Below, in pieces: positions 1 through 12,200 of a stretch of 64,000 bases of DNA (position 1 is its first letter; every line of letters begins with the position of its first letter). The stretch covers positions 19,726,269 to 19,790,268 of the forward strand of contig NC_134876.1 of assembly GCF_041734735.1 (NCBI RefSeq), written 5' to 3'. The translations under genes were made by a program, and so were the position numbers. This DNA comes from Babylonia areolata. Its lineage: Eukaryota > Mollusca > Gastropoda > Neogastropoda > Buccinidae. The notes beneath the pieces were generated by a model. It searched no databases. It was not told the origin of the DNA and worked only from the letters and a program-made list of their open reading frames with translations.

Positions 1-24
1 GTATGCCCATTTGCCCTGTTGCAG

Positions 25-129
25 GTGTATAAAATCCAAGTGCAGAAAACTGCTTCAGAAGCGGGTTTAGAACCAGCAATCTGGTTTATCTTTCGAAGAT
101 ATTCTGACTTTCTTCACTTAAATGAAAGG
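25..129 (+). CDS. SNX16: SNX16 exon (PX domain, first part in window)
   Basis: Acceptor cag at 22-24, donor gtaagt at 130. 35 codons, phase 0 at both ends, containing [17 protein letters not shown]. The Arg pair of RRYSDF is the PX lipid-binding signature. Confidence 0.93.
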
Positions 130-2311
130 GTAAGTTCGTGAATATGACTGCTGATAACAGAGAGGAAAAAAATTCATAGTTGTGAATAGTTCATTTGAAA
201 AAAAGTATACATTTGATAAACAGGAAATGCTCAATATGTCTGTCTTGTGAGTTTGTGGCAGGGCCTTTATCAATGTTTCTCTTTCAGACTGCCAGAGAAC
301 CATGTGAATTCTTCAAGACTGTTAGCAGTTCTTGATTTTGTCTTGGTTCATTTTATTTGAAAGGATTGTAGGACCTGTATGCTTGAATTCAGAAGATCTC
401 AACATCCAGATGACCATATGAAAATTAATGATTTAAACATCTTCACCAAGAAACGAATTGCCATTTTATTTTAATTTATTTGAATAATGAGTTCATCATA
501 AGATCAAGTTCAATTTGGTAATAAGTTAGCAATAATTTGTATTTTGTTGTCATTTGCTTCCATATCTTTTCTATTTGTGAGCAAACTTCTTTATCAACAG
601 CCTGTTGTCAGATCAGTGCACGTGTGTTTCTCTGTATCTTTGTGGGAGTGATTTTAACAAATGATCCTTTACACAAGTTTAAATTCAATTCATTCGGGTC
701 GCAACATATATTTTATATGTGTGACGTTGATAATGAATCATGGATGTTGATAATAAAGTAACGTGTGTCTTCACACATGTTCTTGAAAACAGCTCAAGCA
801 CCTCTTCCCAGGATTCCGTCTGTCTCTTCCACCCAAACGATGGTTTCGTGACAATTTTGACAGCAACTTTTTGGAAGATCGGATGCTGGGATTACAAGCA
901 TTTCTTGACAACATCACTGGACACAAAGATATCTGCAACAGGTGACTTTGGAGAGGAGAGAGTGTGTGTTTGTGTGTGTGCGTGTGTGTGTATGTGTGTG
1001 TGTGTGTGTGTGTGTTTGTGTGCAGAGTTTAAGTTTGGTTCAGAACACAGTGGGTTATTTGACTGGTTCATCACAAATTCAATGGAGAGTTTTCAAAATT
1101 GATTTTCAATGGACAAGGAAAAAATAAAAATATATATCCCTCTGTGCGTGAAGGTGGAGGGGTATGTAGAGACTATGTGCTAATGTTTGCTGTGTCATGA
1201 TGAACATGGAAAATACAACATGGTCATTTCTCAACTTTATGATTATAAAATACAACGCTGAAACACTGATTTATGCTAACTTCTCTTGATAGTAAGTGTT
1301 CTCATTATGGTTCAATTAATACAAAGGAAAAAAGTAGAAACAAAAGCAAAGCAGTACAACTGAAAGACAGCAGATGTACAGTGTAACGGTCACATGCATT
1401 AGTCTGATACCATTTAGGAAAGAACTTTCCTCTGCTTTGTGGAAATCCAAATCTCCGCTGTTGCAAAATGTCTCTGAATTTTCTTAAGTACCATGCCAGC
1501 ATTATGTGCGTTAGTGTTTAGTTCTGTTCTAGTGTATACACGTGAAGAAGATCAAACTTTAAAGATAATAGTAACTTTGTCAGTACATCACTGCATGTAT
1601 GTTGGGTTATTGAAACATGAACACACCCTGAAAACATTGTATGGCCACTCAAATGTCCAAATAAAAACGGTATTGCATGTAAAAGTGCACTTGTGCATGT
1701 CTTGATCAGATCTCAATTTTACTCAAGAGGGTTCACACTCTTGCAAGACATCAGACATCATCAAGACTTTAAATCTTTTTTTCTTTTTTCTTTTTTTCTT
1801 TTTTTTTTTTTTTACTTTTTTTATACCTTATTTATTTTATTTATTTTTATTGTTATTTCTTTTTTTTCTTTTCTTTTTTTTTTTGTCTTCTCAAGGCCTG
1901 ACTAAGTGGGTTAGGTTACACTACTGGTCAGGCATCTGCTTGGCAGATGTGGTGTAGTGTATATGGATTTGACTGAACGCAGTAACGCCTCCTTGAGCTA
2001 CTGATACTGATACTGATACTGTTCTTGCAAGACATCAACAAAGAAAACATGTGTTTACACAATGTGTTGTGCTCGATGTCAAACTGGAGAGCAACAACAG
2101 TAACTACTGTATTTAAATTTTTCTGAGTTTGAAACTGCAGTACCGATTGTTTTGCAGGAGAATAAGGTAAATCTACAAAAGCCCTTCTTGCATGACCGAT
2201 TTTACACACAAAAACTTAATGAGTCAAGTGCTCAACTGTCTGCCACATCAATGGGTAACTTAGAAATTTAATGAGTCAGAGACACTTGACCAATATGAAA
2301 CCGAAACCCTG

Positions 2312-2360
<49 letters not shown>

Positions 2361-2443
2361 TCTGAATCTTATTTCTGATAGTCACTGAATGAGCAACAAT
2401 TGCTTCTTTTTTTTTTTCTTCTTCTTCTTTTTTTTCTTCTTTT

Positions 2444-2478
<35 letters not shown>

Positions 2479-2534
2479 TTTTTGTTTTGTTTACATCAGG
2501 AAATCTCTAGAGAAAAGGAAAATAGGTATGAGCA

Positions 2535-2569
<35 letters not shown>

Positions 2570-3214
2570 AGTAAGACATAAATGGACCACAGTGTGTCTC
2601 CCTTGCATCTTGGTTAATAGCATCTGTAACGTTGGCAGCTGTTGTTTTTATCCTTCTTTTTTTTCTTTCTTTTTTTTTTTTTTTTTTTTTTTTTTGTTTC
2701 CATCTGAGGGTTTTTGCCTGAGGCCATTGTGATGATTGATTGACATGTTCTGAGAGTTGCTTTTCAGTCAGGCATGGCAACAGCTTGCCGGTGTACATAA
2801 CTCTTCCTCTTTACACACACACACACACACACACACACATATTAGTGCATGTACACGTAATCCTTCATCTCCTCCCTTGCCATGACATCCACCTGGCCCT
2901 GTTCCTAACCACCATCACCCTCCTTCCTTCCTTCTTTCACTCCAACTAGTGAGAAGCACAACAGAGGTCAGCTGAGTTCCTGACGTGTTACAATACAATA
3001 CACACAAACTTTATTGTCTATACTTTGGTACAGAGATTTTCTTTTTGGCAGCAGCACATGTCCAACATAAGAAGAAAACAACAAACAAATAAAATGAATA
3101 GAAAATAAAAAGATAAATTAAATGGCACCAAATGGAAATAGCTGTATACAAATATACAGATTACTGAAATTTATGTGCCTCTCCATTTCAGTCAGCCAAG
3201 CCGCATTGCTCATC

Positions 3215-3274
<60 letters not shown>

Positions 3275-3622
3275 ACGCGCGCACACACGCACACATACAC
3301 TATCTCTCTTCCTCTCTCTCTCTCTCTCTCTGTCTCTCTCTTCACAAAATATGCATTTACAAAGATCAATCAAGTATCACCAGAGTAAGACAAGAATTAA
3401 ACCAAAAAGCAGCACTTCCATAGTTAAAATAATAAAATAAAATAAAATAATAGGCAGAAGAACAACTTTCATTCATTCATACTAATCAAAAGCCCTAACA
3501 CAACTTCTTCACCCTCCCCCCCCCCCCCAACCCCCCACACCACCATATCCCACACTCCCCCTCCTTTGGAAAAAATACCTACAGGCCTAAGCACAATCGC
3601 CCCCCACCCCCACCCCCACCCC

Positions 3623-3658
<36 letters not shown>

Positions 3659-3794
3659 TTCATCCTTCCATTTTAAAAAAAACAAAAAAACCTTACAAGC
3701 ACCACCTGAGTTCATAAATGTAACAACCTGTCATGATTGCACCACAAATTAAACTTTTAAACATATCACAAGTACATAAATAAATAAGTAGGTA

Positions 3795-3829
<35 letters not shown>

Positions 3830-4360
3830 CCCACCCACCTACACACACACAATGTATAAATATATATATGCACACACACACAGTGTCCATATATGTTCTA
3901 TGATATATATATATATATATACATATATATGTGTGTGTGTGTGTATGTGTACAGATAAAGGGGAAAATACTTGTACATGAATATTAAGATTTGTCAAGTG
4001 ATTTAAAAAGAAAAGAAGAAAGAAATGGTGGAAGATGAAATGTGTGTGTGTGTTTGCATGTGCATATGCATGCACGAGGGTATGTGTGCATATGCATGTG
4101 TTTCTAGCAATTTCTTACCATCAGTCAGTTTCATCCCGTTGTCTTTTCTTATTTCAGCCAGGCCTAATTCCCTGATCAAATATGCTGGAACAGGCTGCAA
4201 TTCTGAAGTTGTTTTGTATTGGATTCCCCCATCCCATTTATTGATTTTTGTGTATGGCAGAATAAGTTCTAATGGCACCGCACTTCTGGTCCAGTGTTCA
4301 CCAGTGATCAGAGTTAGAGGCCTTGTTCTGGTATGGTGTTGTATCATTAGGAAAGGCACC

Positions 4361-4393
<33 letters not shown>

Positions 4394-4648
4394 TGCCGGC
4401 TTATATAGCGCCGTGCCCCTATCTCAAATGGGGCTCACCACGCTTTACAGTAAGATATATAAATTTAAGACTAAGTGACATAAAAATATGTATAAAAAAT
4501 AAAAATAGAATAAAAATTAAATAAAATGGAATTAGAATGGAATAAAATAAATAAATAGACACGGTCTCAGATCACATTTGCTAAAATACATATTTCAGAC
4601 TATCTCACATCACGCTGGCTAAAATCTACACACTTCAAACAAAGTCAC

Positions 4649-4703
<55 letters not shown>

Positions 4704-4730
4704 CATACACATACACACATGTATACACAA

Positions 4731-4764
<34 letters not shown>

Positions 4765-7700
4765 ATATGTATACATACACATACACACATGTATACACAA
4801 ACACACACACACACACACACACATATTTATATATATATATATTTATACACATATACATATATATATACACACACATACATATACATACACACACACACAT
4901 ACATACATACATACATACATACATACATACATACACACACATATAATGTAAAATCATCACAGGCAGTATCATAGTCTCCTTACCTTACTCTGATTTTCCT
5001 CACTCCACCCAGGTGTGAATGAATTCTGTGTGGGGAAGCTGGAAGGAGAAGATTAGAGCCCCACCTTTCTATGCTGAGCCCTGGACACAGTGAATATGAA
5101 TTCACCGCCAGGCTGTAAAAGGCTATGGGACCTTTAACCTCTAACTTAAATATTTTGTATTTGTATTTCTCTTTTTATCACAACAGATTTCTCTGTGTGA
5201 AATTTGGGCTGCTCTCCCCAGCGCCACCCTTTTTTTTTCTTTTCTTTTTTCCTGAGTGCAGTTGTTGTTTTTTTCCTATTGAAGTGGATTTTTCTGCAGA
5301 ATTTTGCCAGGAACAACCCTTTTGTTGCCGTGGGTTCTTTTATGTGTGCTAAGTGTATACTGTATACGGGACCTCGGTTTATTGTCTCGTCCAAATGAGT
5401 AGCGTCCAGACCACCATCACTCAAGGTCTAGTGGAAAGGGAGAAAATATCAGCGGCTGAGCCCTGATTCGAACCAGCGCACTCAAAATTCTCTTGCTTCC
5501 CAGGTGGACGCGTTACCTCTAGGCCATCACTCCACTTACATGTTGACTGGTTATCTGGTTATCAACATATGTTGACTGGTTATCATTTTCCAGTGAACCA
5601 GTACGAGCGTTCTTCTGCACTGATGAACCACCTGGACCTCATGACAGTCTGGAAGAGAGCAGAGTGAGTGTCAAGTCGTATCACTTCATGATGGTGACAG
5701 GAGTCACCATTTAATTTTACAGCATCTCCCATTGTAACTTTTCCTTCAGTTTCTACAATAACATTTTTCTAATGGAGATTTGATCATGTTAATTATTAAT
5801 AATGATGATGATAATAATGATGATGATATTTATTGTTAATAACATTAGTGTTATTATTAATATTATTATCATTATTGTTGTATTATTACTATTATTATTA
5901 TTATCATCATCATCATCGTTGTTGTTATTTTTATTATCATCATTTATTTTAGTTTTTCATTAAATAAAAAACGTTAACAGAATCCAGAATTGCGATGTGT
6001 ATTTTTTAAGCGATGTCATCAGTGATATTGATATTTACCCCTTGACTGTTCTGACAAGAATGCTGTCACACCTCACTGAGACAAGACAGAGGTTACAGGT
6101 CAGGACATCAGTCGTCTTTCTTCACTGGAACTTTTTTTGGGGGGGGGGGGGGGGGGTGTAAGACCTTTGTTCAGCAAAAGCAATGACATTGATAAGTGAA
6201 CAAACATATCATTGACAACTGAACAAACACATCATTGACAACTGAACAAACACATCATTGACAGCAGAACAAACACATCATTGATAAGTGAACAAACATC
6301 GTTGATAAGTGAACAAACATTACTAACTGCACTTCCAACTCGTGCCACACAGATCTCGTTTCACCCAGGTTCAGCATTCAGGGGGTTAATGAGATGCTAA
6401 GAGTGAGTGATATATTCAGAGAAGCCAACTGTTATGATTTTGACATATTTTGTTCTGCTCGATTGCAGTTTGTTCTGATGTTACACCAGTGTCAAAATTG
6501 TTCAGACGTATTCATTTTCGACGACATAGCATGGTCACTTGCTTTCCTGACATTACATTACCCAAACGTTCTAGACTTATCGATCACTAGGCCAGGGCAG
6601 TCATTACTATCTTGGTCTCACGTGATGATGCTGAGCTAATTGCGTGCATATTTACATTGAAACAGCATTGAGTGGGTCAATCATCATAATCGTTTGCCTG
6701 AACAAGAGAGGAAGCGGCTAAATCAAGTTGCTTCTCTGTCAAACAGCATCTGTGCCCATTAGCTGATGTGGCTCGCAGTCCGAGTGTCCCTACCAAATTC
6801 AAAATGTTCCTTCCAAATTTCCTGATTGTTCCCACAAACACTTGACAGAGGTTGGCATCTTTGTATGTTTAATGTGTGGCTGTGTTACAGGCTTTGTGTG
6901 ACACACTGGAGGAGTCCATGTACAGTCTTCGTCAGGAGATTCAGGACAAGGACGCTGAGCTGTCCCTGCTGAAAGAGGAGGTGTCCCTGTACAAGTCACA
7001 AGTCGAGATGTTGTCCTCTCGCCTTAAGTATGTGTTTTTTGTGAGAGTGTGTATGTGTGTGTGTATGTCTTTTTGTGTGGCCTTGTACAGGTTACAAGTG
7101 ATTTTGCCTTCTCGCCTTAACTGTGTGTTGTTTGTTAGAGTGCATTTGTGTGTGTGTGTATATGTGTGTCTTTGTGTGTGGCCTTGTACAAGTCACAAGT
7201 GGTTTTGTCCTTTCGCCTTAAGTATGTGTTGTTTGTTAGAGCGCATGTGTGTGTGTGTCTTTGTGTGTACCCTTGTACAAGTGTGTGTCTTTGTGTGTGT
7301 GTCTTTGTGTGTGCCCTTGTACAAGTGTGTGTCTTTGTGTGTGTGTATTTGTGTGTGGCCTTGTACAAGTCACAAGTGGTTTTGTCCTCTCGCCTTTAAG
7401 TATGTGTTGTTCGTGAGAGTGTGTGTGTGTGTCTTTGTCTGTGTCAGTGTGTGTGGCCCTGTACAAGTCACAAATGATTTTGTCCTCTTGCCTTAAGTAT
7501 GTGCTGTGTGTGTGTGTCTGTGTCTGTGTGTGTGCCTGTGCCTGTGTCTGTGTCTGTCTGTGTCACCCTGTACAAGTCACAAGTGGAGATGTCTGGACAT
7601 CCTCTTGCCTTCAGTATGTGTTGTTTGTGAGAGAGAGTGTATGTGTATGCGTGTGTGTGTGTGGCCCTGTACAAGTTACAAGTGGACATGTTGTCTTTCT

Positions 7701-8685
7701 TGCATTAAGTGTGTTTTGCTTGTGTGAGTGTGTATGTGTGTGTGTGTGTGTGTGTGCGCATACGTGTGTGTGTGTGTATTTCTCTGTGTGTTTGTATGTG
7801 GCCCTGTACAAGTCATAAGTGGAGATGTTGTCATCTCACCTTAAATATGTGCTGTGTGTGTATGTCTGTGTCTGTGTCTTTGTGGCCCTGTACAAGTCAC
7901 AAGTGGAGATGTCCTTTCGCTTTAGATATATCTTGTTGTGTTTCTCTGTGTGTCTCTGTGTCTGTGTCTGTGTGAGCCTGAACCAAGTCACAAGTACAGA
8001 TGATCTCTCTGGTGAGCCCTGCCTTCTTATGCTAGTAGATATAAATTCACTGCCCTAATGGTTGTAAAAGGCAGTGGGTCATTTATTAACCTTTTTTTTT
8101 TTTTTTTTTAATCTAATGGACATGGATTGCAAAGGAGTGAGTGTGTGTCTGTTTCAGTATGACCATGTATGCAGAATCTTTTGATAATCATTGAATGCAA
8201 AGCCATTTGATATCATAACTCAATTTTAAACTTTTAGAGAAATAGAGGAATAAATAGATGAAGGATTGAAACAGAATCCCTTTCCTGCATTTTACAAATA
8301 ATGATGCGGTTAACAACATCTGAACCATACTTTCTTAAGTTACTCAGCTTCAGTTTATTTGTATTGTTGCTTTTGTTGTTGTTGTTGTTGTTGCTTTTTT
8401 CACATGTTGAACAGTGATTTCCAGTACCTGTTAAAGACAATAAAGTTGTATGTTGAGTCTTAAGTTTATGCGGCAGTTTAAAGTCTGCTGTTCTACAGGG
8501 CAATCACCGGTATCGCACCAAGCGTTACTGCAGGAAAGGGCGCCAGCGTCACCCCCACCAGCCCTACCCCTGTGTCCTCAGGCTCCAACAGGTCTTCCCT
8601 GGCTGAGTGCGAAATCCTCACACCTGACCCTGCAGGGTCTGATGAGGTGAAAAGCCAGCCTCCAGAAGCTCAGGACTCACAGTGA
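25..8685 (+). CDS. SNX16: Sorting nexin 16 (SNX16), C-terminal part, five exons
   Basis: Coding exons at 25-129, 793-941, 5594-5663, 6891-7027 and 8499-8685 join with consistent phases into 215 codons plus TGA; the N-terminus lies left of the window. The first two exons carry the second half of a PX domain: FRRYSDF (phosphoinositide-binding Arg-Arg-Tyr), then the proline-rich [10 protein letters not shown] loop and [15 protein letters not shown]. The third gives the linker ending DSLEES; the fourth a heptad-rich coiled coil ([16 protein letters not shown] onward); the last a Ser/Thr/Pro-rich tail. Order and spacing match vertebrate SNX16 (about 344 residues), which binds PI3P on early/late endosomes and oligomerises through its coiled coil. 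The PX and linker motifs are closer to SNX16 than to other sorting nexins. Odd feature: the intron after exon four is an array of copies of that exon's end (7081-8010). Confidence 0.93.
793..941 (+). CDS. SNX16: SNX16 exon (PX domain, second part)
   Basis: Acceptor cag at 790-792, donor gtgact at 942. 149 nt, leaving two bases of a codon. Encodes [18 protein letters not shown] and the following helix. A (GT)n tract starts about 20 nt inside the following intron. Confidence 0.95.
961..1020 (+). repeat. (GT)n microsatellite
   Basis: Near-continuous GT dinucleotides with single interruptions, in the SNX16 intron. Confidence 0.98.
1754..2022 (+). mobile_element. SINE family A copy, T-rich front, with target-site duplication
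   Basis: Begins with a T-rich stretch, then the family A 3' module (aggcctgactaag ... cagatgtggtgtagtgtat ... gcctccttgagc) and a (CTGATA)n tail. It is flanked by 15-bp direct repeats tcttgcaagacatca at 1739-1753 and 2023-2037, which fixes the insertion boundaries. Lies in an SNX16 intron. Confidence 0.88.
2307..2357 (+). repeat. (GT)n microsatellite
   Basis: Uninterrupted GT repeat of about 22 units. Confidence 0.98.
2407..2478 (+). repeat. Poly-T tract
   Basis: About 70 nt of T with scattered C. A second T tract lies at 2656-2695. Either could be the tail of an antisense retroelement, but no body is recognised. Confidence 0.9.
3216..3345 (+). repeat. (CA)n followed by (TC)n microsatellite
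   Basis: About 28 CA units, a short interrupted CA/CG stretch, then a CT tract. It produces spurious open frames on both strands. Confidence 0.98.
4360..4460 (+). repeat. Interspersed repeat fragment with (AAT)n
   Basis: An (AAT)n run is followed by gccggcttatatagcgcc and a piece containing ggggctcaccacgctttaca. I recognise this as a common mollusc interspersed sequence from memory only. No boundaries or duplication seen. Confidence 0.45.
4645..4942 (+). repeat. Compound CA/TA microsatellite
   Basis: About 300 nt of CA, TA and (ACAT)n runs. The segment around 4700-4740 is repeated almost exactly around 4770-4810. Confidence 0.97.
5148..5535 (-). mobile_element. SINE family B, near full length
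   Basis: Read on the minus strand: a tRNA-like head with A box tggcctagagg and B box ggttcgaatc (plus-strand positions about 5470-5535). It continues with the core around 5370-5395, a gggtggcgct module, and a (AAATAC)n-type tail at 5148-5165. Sits upstream of an SNX16 exon. A flanking repeat at 5050-5147 (gctgagccctgg ... gtaaaaggctatggg) recurs at 8013-8085. Confidence 0.88.
5594..5663 (+). CDS. SNX16: SNX16 exon (PX-coiled coil linker)
   Basis: 70 nt between ttttccag and gtgagt. It completes the split Ser codon and ends in phase 0. Encodes [20 protein letters not shown] followed by EESR, matching the human DDPPGPFDSLEESR region. Confidence 0.95.
5790..5945 (+). repeat. Trinucleotide-rich (ATN)n tract
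   Basis: Long run of AAT, ATG, ATT and ATC triplets. Confidence 0.9.
6183..6320 (+). repeat. 22-bp tandem repeat
   Basis: Six to seven units of the form gaacaaacacatcattgaca, with drift at both ends of the array. Confidence 0.9.
6891..7027 (+). CDS. SNX16: SNX16 exon (coiled coil)
   Basis: 137 nt after gtgttacag with donor gtatgt at 7028. Encodes a heptad-patterned helix rich in Leu, Glu and Lys. The reading frame stays open far past the donor because the intron is made of exon-end copies and GT repeats. Confidence 0.94.
7028..8010 (+). repeat. Minisatellite seeded from SNX16 coiled-coil exon 3' end and donor
   Basis: About ten diverged units of roughly 60-110 bp, each with tgtacaagtcacaagtgg, a gttttgtcctctcgccttaa-like piece, then tatgtg and a GT-rich spacer. 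The same order occurs once inside the coding exon at 6988-7030. Donor-like agtatgtg is intact at about 7221, 7399, 7496 and 7613; other units have lost it. Two units near 7275-7330 keep only the tgtacaagt core. Confidence 0.9.
8499..8685 (+). CDS. SNX16: SNX16 last coding exon
   Basis: Acceptor ttctacag at 8491-8498. It completes a Lys codon (AA|G) and runs 62 codons to TGA at 8683-8685. The tail is Ser/Thr/Pro-rich and poorly conserved. A donor-like aag|gtaaca directly after the stop could mean a spliced 3' UTR; a tttcag acceptor-like site lies near 9663. That is inference. Confidence 0.9.
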
Positions 8686-9019
8686 AGGTAACACAGTGCA
8701 TTGCATCTTCATCATTACTTTTGTTTGGTGCCTCTTTTTTTCCAGTGATGATTGTGACTATTGATTACGCTAGTGCAACGTGCTTCAACACTGGGCATCA
8801 AAATAAAATAGAATTAGAAGTAGTAGTTGTAAAAGTAGTAGTAGCACTGATATTTATATAGTCCCTATCCTTGGTTAGACACGAAGCTGTAGGTGCTTTG
8901 TGGACAGTCATTTGCACAACAGGCTGCCAACTGACAGCTGTCTGCAGGTGCTCATCATTTGTTTCCCGGAGTCTTTCAGTCTGGCTTCAGCCATACATGC
9001 ACAAGCATGTGTATATTAG

Positions 9020-9246
9020 AGTGGATTTTACTCTGAAATTTTGCCAGGGAAAGCTCTCTTGTTGACACGGGTGCACTTAGTGCATCCTACACACAGGACC
9101 TCAGTTTATCATCTCGGCTGAATGACTGGTGTCCAGACCACCACTCAATGTCTACTGAAAGGGGAGAAAGTTTTGGTGAGTGTAGGATTCAGTCCCACAT
9201 GCTCAGATTCTCCTGGACATGTTACCACCAGGTCACCATCACACCC
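9020..9246 (-). mobile_element. SINE family B, degenerate copy
   Basis: Matches the core and tRNA-like head of the copy at 5148-5535 at low identity. The B box is damaged and the distal module is absent. Confidence 0.75.
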
Positions 9247-12200
9247 CATTCCAACACAGATGGAGCTACCCTAACTTATTCCACCTTGTGCCATATCACT
9301 GTCCAGGCACAAGTGCGCATATTTTCACATCTCTGCCAAAGCATGTAGTATGAAAATTTCCAGAACAGACTGTTCAGGAATTTAGTTCATCCATTTTATT
9401 CATTTTCAACAGTTAGGAAACAATCATCCTATTTTTTCTCATCTTGAGGGTATTGTGGCAAAGATTATTTTAAGCATCATGATTATTCAGAATGGGTCTC
9501 GAAACTGAAATAAGTATATTTCTCTTGTTTGTTAGATGAATTTTAATAATGATAAAAATACAGATTGACATTCACATCTCTAGACAGGAAGCTTATGGCA
9601 TTTACAATTAAAGGTATGCATTTGACATGATTTGGAAATAATTGACTGGTACCTTTGTTTCAGCCAACGAACAAGATGACAGTGCTGCTGCTGTGGAATT
9701 TTAACAAGGCAAAAGGGAGAAAATTTGTAATACCAAACATATTGTACCAGAGCGCTTTGACATCTCCTTGAAACTGAAAGTGGAACCACAACAGAGGGGT
9801 CCCTGTTGTCATCAGACTGATGTGTCATGCATCATTACTGTTTTACCTATCTGATAATTTTCTTTTAAATCGCCTGGAGGGAATTGTGGCAGACTCTGTT
9901 TGCTAAATAAGAGGTTTAATTTTTGCTCCCGTAAATAAGAAAGGCACACAACTTAAGCCCACTGCTGCTTGACCCCATTGCTATCAGCTTACAGGCATTT
10001 AAATGATAATGACAGATTAACAAACCCATTGACTGATTGATTTTTCTCTAATGGGGGAAGTGGCATCAGCAAAAAAAAAAAAAACTTCTTTTTTTTCTTT
10101 ACATCCTGCCCTCAGGGCAAGGAAATAAATAGAAAAAGAAACTAAAGTAAGAACAAGAAAAGAGGAATGCAGTTACTGAAAAACAAGGCATACATGCATA
10201 TGATTAAAGCTATACACATCCCTAATATCAAAATGCTTGATATATGCATACATGCACATCTGTACATGCACATAAATATATGAATATTCATACATGCACA
10301 CACATACATACATTACATACATACAAACCTGCATGTGCTTAGCTTGAAGCTGTGTGTCTATGATTTTATATAAAAGGAACACCAAAAAAATTGCACCTGT
10401 TCATTTATAGTAAATATTGCTTCAGGGCTCGTTTACATTTATTTGTGAAAATAAAAGTGCATATTACTATTGTAAGACAATTTTTTTTATCCTTGCTTCT
10501 TCTGCCAACTTGCTCATGTTGCATGCGTTTTTGTTCTTGTGGATGCAGTTTTTAAATATCATGCTAAATACTGGAGGAATTGCTTTATTCTTGTGTTTTT
10601 TGTCTCCCCCCACCCCACTCCCCTTTCCTTTCTTTTGGGGTTTTGGAAGGTTTGATTGGTTATAATTGTGGCACACTTATGTAGCACGAAAAGATATGGA
10701 TCTGTTTGGTTTTGTCTGTTATGTATGACTATCATAAAGTGAAATCCACATCAGATTTTGTTTGAAAGATAATTCTTTCAATATCTTTAGCGTTTGTTTG
10801 TCTTTTTACACAGATGTGTTGTAACGTGTATGGATCAGTCTGGATGCTTTGTCGCCTCCTTGAAACTGAAACTCAGTAACGTTTTAACTTGGGCTTTTTA
10901 TACTCTTTTTTTGAATGAGCATTTGAGTGTTTGAGATAAGTGTTCTGAAAAAAAAGAAGAAGAAAAGCTATATCAGGAGGTCATACCTGCCTCAAGTCAG
11001 TACATCAACAGTTATCTTTCTTGCATCTTAAGACAAACACCCACATTTCTTGGCACACGGAAAACATGTTCTCATACTCTTCATATATCCTTAAATAACT
11101 GCGCTCTCACACAACAGCACAAAGAGACATAAACAGATTGACAGATGCATATGTGTGTGCGCACCCACACAAACACACACACACACACTCTCTCTCTCTA
11201 TTTCTCTCACTCACTCACTCACTCACTCAGGCTGAGGAAGAGACAGGCATACACTTGCACAGAGATCAGAGAGCAGCAGAGAGAAAAAATATTGTGCTGT
11301 TGTGCAGGAAAGACACTGGTAGCAGAACTATCTGATCGTCTCTTCCAATTCTGAACATTGTTTATTGAAAAGTACTGTATTGTCATTTGCCTATGTCCTT
11401 TATGGCTTGAAAATCCTCATGCTTTACATCCAAGTGCCTTGTCTTTGATCAGTAATAATGTGTGTGTTGTGTGTATGTGTGTTTAAGAATGCTAAATAAG
11501 GAGTGTGTCATACTAATGTGCTTGTCTCAAATAAAAACATGTTTAAAGAAAACATAACAAAAAAACACTGAACTTGAGAAAAATAACATTTGAACAAGTC
11601 ATTTTACACACACACATGAGGATGAGAATATTTGTTGACAAATACACAAGAACCTAATTTATTAAATAAATACACTGACATCATATTTCATGTTTGGATC
11701 TGTGTGAATTTTGTAATGAACTTTTTGAAACAGGTGACATTTGAATAGCAGTCCTTTTTCAAATTATAAAACAAAAAAGCTTAAATATGAGAAAAAATAC
11801 ATGTATCAGCAAACAGTAAAGAGTTTTGTTCACTTGTGTGCTAGCACCATAATAATATTAAAGATTTAAAACAGTCTGTAAATACACACACGTGCAACAT
11901 AATGACCATGGCATTGTAACAATAGATAACAGAACACATTCTGTGAAATAGAAATGAACAAAAATGATGCAACACTGTAGAGTAATTATATGATTACACA
12001 CAGTGTGTATGTTCATGTGTGTGAGAGAGGGAGACAGTGTGTGTGCAATACTCTGAATAGTATAGACCGATCTCAAGTGTGTAGACGAGAATGCAATGTT
12101 TGGAGTGTATATGAAACTGAGGGGTGCTTTTGTGGGGTTTTTTGTTTGTTGACTTGTGTTCTTATTTCCACAGCTGGGGATTACCACTGTTGTGTGAGTT

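Noticed and set aside
9655-9720. Possible extra SNX16 3' exon after an acceptor-like tttcag
   Set aside because: Only the splice-like motifs support it; no conserved peptide, so not listed as a feature.
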